From NCBI RefSeq assembly GCF_004122115.1, contig NZ_SBKP01000001.1:124001-188000 (forward strand): a stretch of 64,000 nucleotides of DNA, read 5' to 3'. The translations under genes and the position numbers were made by a program. The notes below the pieces were generated by a model. That model had not been told where the DNA came from. It ran no database searches and was given only the letters and a program-made list of their open reading frames with translations. Every line of letters begins with the position of its first letter. The stretch's first letter is position 1. Below are positions 57,792 to 64,000 of this stretch, in pieces. Source of the stretch: Sphingobium fluviale. Its GTDB lineage: Bacteria; Pseudomonadota; Alphaproteobacteria; Sphingomonadales; Sphingomonadaceae.

Positions 57792-60700
57792 TCACGCTCG
57801 CCCCTCCACCAAAGCTGACGATATGGCCGCGAGAACAATTTCAGCCCGGTCCATCGGCACAAACGTTCGCGTCGAATAGGCGATGACCTCGGTAAAGCAG
57901 CCCCGCGCCTTCAGCCATTCGCGGTCCAGCGGGTTCTGCCCGCGCAGTTCAAGGCGGCGACTGTTGTTAACGAAGACCGACACCAGGCGCACGCCCTCCA
58001 GGCCCGGCACGGACACGCCCTCGTCGTTACGCGCCGCCACGATCAGTTCGGACGGGGTCAAGCGGACAGAAGCGGCGAGCCCGAACTCGGCTTCGAGGTT
58101 TTCGACGGCGGCGGGCATGACGATACGGCCGAGCAGAGCCTCCCCCGACGCATCGCCGATCCGCCAGACCCGCACATCGTCAGCGGGGAGTTTGTGCCAC
58201 ACGGGCAGCAGCAGGCCGGTCGCCACGCTGATCGTTTCGACGTCGAGCCTCGCGGAAGCTTCGGCCACTTCGGTTTCCCAAGCTTTGCGAAAATCCTCGC
58301 GCTCGATCGGCTTCCAATGGCTGGTCCAGAGCGTGCCCATCGACATGCGGTCGGTGCCGGTCGGACGGACGAGCTGGCACATCGGCACCGGCTTGCCCTC
58401 ATCATCGGTGACCGACCAGGACGGCACACGCAGTGCCACCCGGCCCGAACGGCCATTGCGCAGGAAGGCGATGTCGTCGGTGCCCTCCCAGATATGCACC
58501 AACCGGTTCCACGAGGTCGTCCAGGGGCGCATATGCAGTTCGAGGCGAAGCAGCCGGGTCTCGGCGCCTGTCAGGGGATCGGTGCGCAAGACCTGGTCGG
58601 ACAGCGGCACGATCCGCTCGGCCCGGATGGTCTCGACGCCGAGATCGAGCGTGCCCGCCTCGCGCGCGGCATCGACGCGGGCCTGGATCAGGCCGATATA
58701 TTCCTCGAAGATCGCATTTTGCGTCGCGATCCGAGGCGCCAGGATACGATTGAGCCAGCGCTGGATTGGCGGCAGCCGCTCGAGCAGGCCGCCGCCCTGA
58801 TCCTCGACCAGCTTTAGCCCTGTCATCGCCTGGAAATAATCGAGGTTCGTGCTGGATAGCTTGCCGGCGTGGAGCAGGTGATACCACTGCGTCAGCGCCT
58901 CGCGGGCATAGTCGCTTTCCAGATTGTCGGCGGGGTCAAACAGGTTTTGCCCGCCAGTCTGGCGTTGACCGCGGGTCAGGGCGCCGAGGCTGTCGAGCCG
59001 CCGCGCGATGGTGCTGATGAAGCGGCGCTCTCCCTTGCAGTCGGTGGTGACCGGGCGGAACACTGGCGGGCTCGCCTGATTGGTACGATGGGTGCGGCCC
59101 AGCCCCTGGATCGCGGTTGCCGCCTTCCAGCCCGGTTCGAGCAGGAAGTGGATGCGACGGCGGTCGGCGCTGCCGCAGTTCAGATCCGCATGGTAGGAAC
59201 GCCCGGTCCCGCCCGCATCGGAGAAGGCGAGAATCGTCTTGCGCCCCGCCATGAAATCGTCGCTGTCGGCCTTGCGGGCACCCACGCTGCGGGATTCGAG
59301 CTTCTGGTTGCCGCGTGGATCGAGCACGAGGCGCTTGGTCCGCCCGGTGACTTCGGCGACCGCATCGCTGCCGAAATGCGCAATCAGCGCGTCGAGCGCG
59401 GCGGGGATCGGCGGCATGCCGCAGAGCTGTTCGACGAGGGCATCGCGCGCGGCGAGCGCCTCCTGGCAATGAACCGGCTTACCGTCATCGCCCATCATCA
59501 TTTCCGAGCGCATCGTCCCGTCGCTCGCCCGAAAGGCACGCATCTGCCGCGTGGGAAAGGCGTTCTTGAGGTAATCGATGAGTCCGTCGAGAGGCGAGGT
59601 GTCCACGAGCAGTTGCGCCCGCTCCTGAGGGGAAAGAGCGGCAAGCCTGCGACCGAGGACCGCTTCGCCAGTACTGACCAGTTGCACGACTGCCGCGTGG
59701 CCCGCCGCCAGTTCCGCTTCGATCGCGCGGATCAGGCTCGGCATCTTCATCGATAGAAGGACGCCTGAATAGAAGCGCTGTTTCGAGCTCTCGAACCGAG
59801 ACAGCGCCGATCCTTTCGCCTGCGCGTTGAGCGTCTCGCCCGACATGCGATCGACGATGTTCGCCGCTTTCAGCGCCTCCTCGAGCCGCCCGTGTATAAT
59901 GCTCCACGCATCGCTATAGGTGTCATAGATGGTGATCTGGTCCGGGGTCAGCCGATGTTCGAGCGCCTCATATTCAACGCCGGCGAAGCTCAGGGCCCGG
60001 GCGGTGTAAAGTCCCATGGCCTTGAGATCGCGGGCGACGATTTCCATCGCGGCGATACCGCCATTGTCCATCGCCGCCATGAACGCCGCGCGGTCGCGGA
60101 ACGCCGTGCCCGGTCCCCATAGCCCCAGGCGCGCGGCATAACAGAGGTTGGCAGGATCGGTGGCGCCCGTCGCCGAGACATAGAGCACCCGCGCTCGTGG
60201 CAGGGCATGTTGCAGACGCACGCCTGCCAGGCCCTGTTCGGAACCCCTGGCTGCGCCGAATTCGGTCTCGGTGCCGGCGGCGTTGGCGAGCGCATGGGCC
60301 TCGTCGAACACCAGCATGCCATCGAAATCCTCACCCAGCCAGGCGCGGATCTGCTGGAGCCGCGAGGCCTCGTCGTGCCGAGACGAGCGCAGCGTCGCAT
60401 AGGTCAGGAACAGGATGCCGCTGTCCATGCTGATGGGGCTGCCCAGCGGGAAAGCGTCGAGCGGTTGGATGTCGATGGGAAGGCCGCCGAGTGCCGCCCA
60501 GTCGCGCCGCGCGTCCTCGACGAGGCCAGAGGCGACCGAGATCCACACCGCCTTGCGGCGGCCCCGGTTCCACTGGTCGAGGATGCAGGCGGCGACCTCG
60601 CGCCCCTTGCCGACGCCGGTGCCGTCGCCGATGAAATAGCCGGTGCGGTAGACATGACCGCCCGGCGTCTCACCCAGTTGGTCGCCAGCATCGTTGGGGA

Positions 60701-62093
60701 GGAAGGTTCCGGGAAGATCGCGCTCGAAGGCCTCGCCAGCATGGATCACTGTTTCGAGCTGGGCATCGGATAGGGCCGAAATTGCGCGCTGCTGCAACAA
60801 GGGGTGATAGCTCGGCGCCGGCGGCAAGACCGAGGCCATCGCGACCGATTCAACCAGTTGGTCGGGATGGGGCTTGGCGCCGGAAATTTCGATACGTGAA
60901 AGCCGCCAGGGGACATAGATGCCGACGGGATCGCCTGCGGGCAGCGGCATGTCGCGGACGCTATAGTCGAGCGGACACGGCACATCGTCGACGCGCGGTT
61001 CGCGCTTGGGCGTAACCAGGCGCGAACCTGCCAGACCCGCGAACAGTGCCGATGGCGAGGGCTTGGGAGCAAGCCGCACATGCGGCTGCGCCATAGCAGG
61101 CGCGGGCGGCGGCGATTGTGAGGGATCGAGGCGATCCGGCAGGCCGAGCACAATCGGCAATGCCGCCTCGATGCTGTCGACCGTATGGCGCGCCGTCTGG
61201 CCCGCCCAGCCCTTGTCGTAGACGATCAGCCGCACCGCAATGCTGGTGCCGTGCTTGGCGTAGGGATTGCCGAGGATGGTGATTTCGGCGCGCGGCGGCA
61301 CCACCTCGGCAACCGCCGTGTATCCGGTCGCCGCACTGCCGTCGGAGGCGAAGCCCGGCGACATGATCGCGACGCAGCGGCCGCCATGGGCGAGCCGGAG
61401 CAGCGCCGAGCGCAGATGGCGCGCACCGGCATGACGATCCCGGCCCCGCCCCTCGCTGCGGCTGAAGGGCGGGTTGATCAGGACCACGCTCGGGGCGACG
61501 CCAGTTGCCAGCTTGTCGTGGATGAACTCGGCGTCATGAGTGGTGACGTCATGACGCAGTGCGAGTGCGAGCAGCGCGGCACGCTGATTGTCGCGTTCGT
61601 TGAGCAGCAGGCGCGCTCCCGCCCTCGCGGCATGGGCTGCCAGCATCCCGGTCCCGGCCGAGGGTTCAAGGATGCTATCAGATGCTGCGATCATGGCGGC
61701 CCGCGCAGCAAGCCAGGCGAGCGCCAGCGGCGTGCTGAACTGCTGGAGATCGACCTGCCGTTCGGAGCGGTAGGTCTGGGTCGGTAGGCTATTCTGGAAG
61801 GCGACCAGCCCCGCGAAGGTGGTCTGTGGATGCTCGCCCTGCCAGTCGGCGCGGCCGAGCAGCAACACCTGCGCCGTCTCCAGCGCGTCATAGGCGTCGC
61901 GCAACGACCAGGCCCCATTGGCATCGGACGCGCCGAATGTCTCCGTCATCAGCCGAGTGAGAAACTGGCGGGTAATGGTGTTGGAACGGACGAGCGCCTC
62001 CGCGACGATCGTGGCCACCGAAAACAGCTTTTCGGCCTTGGTGGCGCCAGCGTCGAAGAGCGGCTCGGCGAGTTTGAGAAGCGGCATGTTCAT
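57792..62093 (-). CDS. Strawberry-notch-type helicase with N-terminal methylase domain
   Basis: A 1433-residue giant plasmid protein. Residues about 115-330 are an N6-adenine-methylase-like domain: EPSAGTGML (about 143-151) and NPPF (about 207-210). A strawberry-notch-type helicase follows: Walker A GDGTGVGKGREVAA (about 489-502), DEAH box LVFDEAHALAN (597-600 DEAH), VLYVSATGATD, and a C-terminal half with the arginine-finger-like LGRTHRTNQAS. Such methylase-helicase fusions are carried by conjugative plasmids and phages and probably remodel and methylate plasmid DNA, perhaps against host restriction. Start at 62093 (62087 and 62300 are alternatives). It ends near the 57660 gene. Confidence 0.85.
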   Translation of the reverse strand: MNMPLLKLAEPLFDAGATKAEKLFSVATIVAEALVRSNTITRQFLTRLMTETFGASDANGAWSLRDAYDALETAQVLLLGRADWQGEHPQTTFAGLVAFQNSLPTQTYRSERQVDLQQFSTPLALAWLAARAAMIAASDSILEPSAGTGMLAAHAARAGARLLLNERDNQRAALLALALRHDVTTHDAEFIHDKLATGVAPSVVLINPPFSRSEGRGRDRHAGARHLRSALLRLAHGGRCVAIMSPGFASDGSAATGYTAVAEVVPPRAEITILGNPYAKHGTSIAVRLIVYDKGWAGQTARHTVDSIEAALPIVLGLPDRLDPSQSPPPAPAMAQPHVRLAPKPSPSALFAGLAGSRLVTPKREPRVDDVPCPLDYSVRDMPLPAGDPVGIYVPWRLSRIEISGAKPHPDQLVESVAMASVLPPAPSYHPLLQQRAISALSDAQLETVIHAGEAFERDLPGTFLPNDAGDQLGETPGGHVYRTGYFIGDGTGVGKGREVAACILDQWNRGRRKAVWISVASGLVEDARRDWAALGGLPIDIQPLDAFPLGSPISMDSGILFLTYATLRSSRHDEASRLQQIRAWLGEDFDGMLVFDEAHALANAAGTETEFGAARGSEQGLAGVRLQHALPRARVLYVSATGATDPANLCYAARLGLWGPGTAFRDRAAFMAAMDNGGIAAMEIVARDLKAMGLYTARALSFAGVEYEALEHRLTPDQITIYDTYSDAWSIIHGRLEEALKAANIVDRMSGETLNAQAKGSALSRFESSKQRFYSGVLLSMKMPSLIRAIEAELAAGHAAVVQLVSTGEAVLGRRLAALSPQERAQLLVDTSPLDGLIDYLKNAFPTRQMRAFRASDGTMRSEMMMGDDGKPVHCQEALAARDALVEQLCGMPPIPAALDALIAHFGSDAVAEVTGRTKRLVLDPRGNQKLESRSVGARKADSDDFMAGRKTILAFSDAGGTGRSYHADLNCGSADRRRIHFLLEPGWKAATAIQGLGRTHRTNQASPPVFRPVTTDCKGERRFISTIARRLDSLGALTRGQRQTGGQNLFDPADNLESDYAREALTQWYHLLHAGKLSSTNLDYFQAMTGLKLVEDQGGGLLERLPPIQRWLNRILAPRIATQNAIFEEYIGLIQARVDAAREAGTLDLGVETIRAERIVPLSDQVLRTDPLTGAETRLLRLELHMRPWTTSWNRLVHIWEGTDDIAFLRNGRSGRVALRVPSWSVTDDEGKPVPMCQLVRPTGTDRMSMGTLWTSHWKPIEREDFRKAWETEVAEASARLDVETISVATGLLLPVWHKLPADDVRVWRIGDASGEALLGRIVMPAAVENLEAEFGLAASVRLTPSELIVAARNDEGVSVPGLEGVRLVSVFVNNSRRLELRGQNPLDREWLKARGCFTEVIAYSTRTFVPMDRAEIVLAAISSALVEGRA

Positions 62094-62172
62094 AGCAGGT
62101 GATCCTCGCGAAATCGGGCGGCCTTCCGCCCCGTCGCCAATCGCCCTCCCCCTTGCTCCCCGTTGGGCGAGC

Positions 62173-62212
62173 ACAAGGAAACGGGGCCACGGCAGGCGCG
62201 CCGCGGCCCCGT
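62173..62212 (-). terminator. Terminator-like hairpin after the ParB-like gene
   Basis: Arms ACGGGGCC/GGCCCCGT (62181-62188 with 62205-62212) plus inner CGG/CCG pairs form a GC-rich stem. On the minus strand it is followed by TTTCCTTG. It lies 20 nt after the stop of the gene ending at 62233 and ends transcription before the strawberry-notch gene. Confidence 0.6.
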
Positions 62213-62232
62213 CGGGAGGATTGGCTTGTCGG

Positions 62233-64000
62233 TCAGGCTGCGACGGCGAGCGATCCCGTGCCGTTATCATCCAAAGGTTCGGCCACCGGATCGGCATCAA
62301 GATCGATGACGATGTCGGACTCGTCCGCCGCCTCGCCGTCCGGCTCGATCATCGGCCTCGCGGCGTCATCGAGCGGTACGAACCGCATGGCATCGGGCAG
62401 CCAGCTCAGCGCCCGTTCCTTGGTCTCGGCCTCGACGAGGATGTCGCCCGCGAAGAGCTTCTCCGCCGACGCGGCGAGATCGTGCTTCTTCGACGCGCCG
62501 TAGCGGTGCCGCAGTTCGACGCCGCCGACCGCCTCGAACAGGTCGAGGATGGCGGGCTTGGTGATCCGATCGAAGTAGTTCTTCGCGCTCGGCCGCCACC
62601 ACGCGGCAACATCGATTGCAAGCTTGGAACCGAGATGATCGATGAAGGCACTGCCCGTCCGGCCGGCAGGCACCGCATCGAAAGTCCGCGCGATCGCCCA
62701 GCCCAGCCAGGCAGCGCGCGCTTCGTCGGACAACGCGCAGAACGCGTCGTAGCGGTCCCGCACATCGTCATGATCGATCCAGCTGCGGTCGAGCGCGCCG
62801 TCGAGCTTCGCCCATTCCTCGGCGGCCGGCGTGCCACTCTCGAAATTGGCGACGCGCGGACTTGGCGAGCGAGCGCGCAGTTCGCTGGCCAGATCCATGC
62901 TGCCGTAGTGCCGGGTCGCGGCGTCGGCCATGATGAAGGTGCCGACATCGAGCGCGAAGCGCGGATCGCTCGCGACATGGACGGCGAGCAGCTCAGTCTT
63001 CATCATCGCCAGTTCGTCGGCCAGACGCTGGCTGACGACGGGTTTGCTCGGACCGTCGGTTTCGTCGGGATGGTCGAGCCCATTCTCGCCATCCTCACCG
63101 TCGCTGTCGTCGCCGTCGTCCGCAGGCGTTTCGACCGGCGCGATATAGAGCTGCTCGTGGATGCGGGGCTGGCCGTCGCGGCCGATCACGACATAGGCGA
63201 GCGCGGAAGCCTTTTGCTCGTCAGTGAGCACCGGCGTGCGCGACTGGATCGCGTCGTATTCGGCCTCGAGCGCCTGGACCCGGGCTTCGTCGTTTTCGGT
63301 GTAGCCCTCGCCGGTCTCATCGGAAGCGGCTTCTTCGATCGCTTCGAGCTCGTCCTGGATCGCCTCGCAGCGCGCTTCCTCTTCGTCGGTCAGCGGCGGG
63401 AGATCGCCCTGCACCTGCCGCAGGCCATAGGTCTCGGTGTAGGGGATGTGGGACGCAACAACCGTGCGGATCTGGGCATAGCCCTCGCGTTCGCGGATCG
63501 CTTCGGCGGCGGCAGCGAGCTGTTCCTCGGCAAGGTGATCGAGGATGTCGCCATCGATCCACATCTCGCTGGCATCGTCGGAGAAGAGATCGGCATCGAT
63601 CCGGCCACCAGCGGCGACATAGGCCTCGCGCCCGACCAGCAGCGCCTTGGGGTCGCTGCCGCGATAACCGCCGGATGCGAGCTGACGACGGATCTCGCCG
63701 ACATTGGCGCGGTAGTAGCCCTGACCGAGCTGCTCGAACACCGAAGCCTGGCGCGCGGTGTCGGATGTGCTGGCATAGGCCATGGCGATGTCGAGCGTGA
63801 TCGCGCCTTCGCGCAGCGCCTCGAACACCGGTTCGGCGAGATTGGCGAGCCGCAGGCGACCGAGCACGAACCGCTCGGTGAGCCCGAAGCGCTTGGCGAT
63901 GTCGGCGGGCGTCTTGTTCTCGGTTTCGATGATATCCTGGAACGCGCGGCAGGCATCAGCAGGATTCATCGCCAATTTGAAGAAATTCTCCGACAGGCTG
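62233..64000 (-). CDS. ParB-like partition/DNA-binding protein, N-terminus cut by window edge
   Basis: At least 589 residues; the frame continues past 64000, so the start lies beyond the window. The first visible part is SLSENFFKLAMNPADACRAFQDIIETENKTPADIAKRFGLTERFVLGRLRLANLAEPVFEALREGAITLDIAMAYAS, the ParB-type HTH (AxxFGLTxxFVxxRLRLA), so the missing N-terminus should hold the ParB CTPase domain. The middle is acidic (ETPADDGDDSDGEDGENGLDHPDETDG) and the C-terminus is long and plasmid-specific. Such large ParB-like proteins recur on sphingomonad plasmids next to strawberry-notch genes. Role in segregation or as a regulator is inferred. Confidence 0.88.
   Translation of the reverse strand, partial: SLSENFFKLAMNPADACRAFQDIIETENKTPADIAKRFGLTERFVLGRLRLANLAEPVFEALREGAITLDIAMAYASTSDTARQASVFEQLGQGYYRANVGEIRRQLASGGYRGSDPKALLVGREAYVAAGGRIDADLFSDDASEMWIDGDILDHLAEEQLAAAAEAIREREGYAQIRTVVASHIPYTETYGLRQVQGDLPPLTDEEEARCEAIQDELEAIEEAASDETGEGYTENDEARVQALEAEYDAIQSRTPVLTDEQKASALAYVVIGRDGQPRIHEQLYIAPVETPADDGDDSDGEDGENGLDHPDETDGPSKPVVSQRLADELAMMKTELLAVHVASDPRFALDVGTFIMADAATRHYGSMDLASELRARSPSPRVANFESGTPAAEEWAKLDGALDRSWIDHDDVRDRYDAFCALSDEARAAWLGWAIARTFDAVPAGRTGSAFIDHLGSKLAIDVAAWWRPSAKNYFDRITKPAILDLFEAVGGVELRHRYGASKKHDLAASAEKLFAGDILVEAETKERALSWLPDAMRFVPLDDAARPMIEPDGEAADESDIVIDLDADPVAEPLDDNGTGSLAVAA

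Noticed and set aside
1..64000. CRISPR arrays
   Set aside because: No evenly spaced direct repeats of 24-40 bp were seen while reading the sequence, and no cas-like gene is present.
1..64000. Complete insertion sequences or transposases
   Set aside because: No transposase-like protein was recognised; the short inverted repeats found flank no transposase gene.

Overview
The window is high-GC alphaproteobacterial DNA. The gene set points to a sphingomonad (Novosphingobium/Sphingobium type): paired DUF4139 proteins, an ECF41 sigma factor with its partners, a bufferin/SigF-NrsF metal locus, and many overlapping ATGA/GTGA start-stop junctions. I infer a large plasmid, chromid or integrated conjugative element. 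Both ends and the 40-51 kb stretch carry genes I associate with alphaproteobacterial plasmid backbones: two DUF2493 proteins, DUF736, two DUF5983-like proteins, DUF932, an LPD29-like protein, a strawberry-notch helicase/methylase and a ParB-like protein that runs off the right edge. No replication initiator, conjugation gene, transposase, rRNA, tRNA or CRISPR array was recognised.

Layout. 0.1-4.7 kb: plasmid-type single genes read leftwards, three of them followed by GC-rich hairpins with T-tracts, then a nearly gene-empty kilobase. 4.7-12.3 kb: an unknown three-helix membrane protein, a GST, two tandem DUF4139 secreted proteins (one with an embedded TonB-box-like motif), and a DCC-thioredoxin/saccharopine-dehydrogenase-DUF4166 pair. 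12.4-16.4 kb: a five-gene leftward operon (membrane protein, winged-helix regulator, linalool dehydratase/isomerase-like membrane protein, diacylglycerol kinase, small membrane protein), four of whose junctions overlap or nearly touch. 16.9-21.7 kb: small membrane proteins, then an ECF41 sigma factor operon preceded by a sequence matching the ECF41 promoter. 21.8-29.8 kb: a two-component system facing a repeat-rich secreted protein, a sterol-desaturase-like protein, a TetR regulator with three operator-like palindromes, crotonase, WYL regulator, GST and DUF1905.

29.8-33.9 kb is a compact metal-protection locus. It holds two different bufferin precursors (BufA2 leftward, BufA1 rightward), one MNIO/BufC modification pair, a DoxX protein, and the sigma factor SigF with its membrane anti-sigma factor NrsF. 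The divergent intergenic region carries two sequences of the form GTAACC-N16-CGAA, one per direction, so SigF probably drives both arms.

34.1-41.5 kb: a HipBA toxin-antitoxin pair, then DUF5131 (Gp37/Gp68), two three-Cys-motif partner (TcmP) proteins and an RN-x3-H HEPN-like protein, all overlapping, faced by a PAPS-reductase-like ATP pyrophosphatase. This looks like an uncharacterised nucleotide/nucleic-acid modification or defence island. 41.5-51.2 kb: plasmid accessory genes, including two damaged ones (an in-frame TAG and a frameshift), with a small metabolic insert (HxlR, MAPEG, VOC, cupin). 51.2-57.7 kb: SulP transporter operon with its own Xre regulator, ATP-dependent PEP carboxykinase, DUF983, GNAT, and an unknown gene under a Fur-box-like palindrome. 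57.8-64 kb: strawberry-notch and ParB-like genes.

All function calls come from reading sequence and remembered families; no database search was possible.
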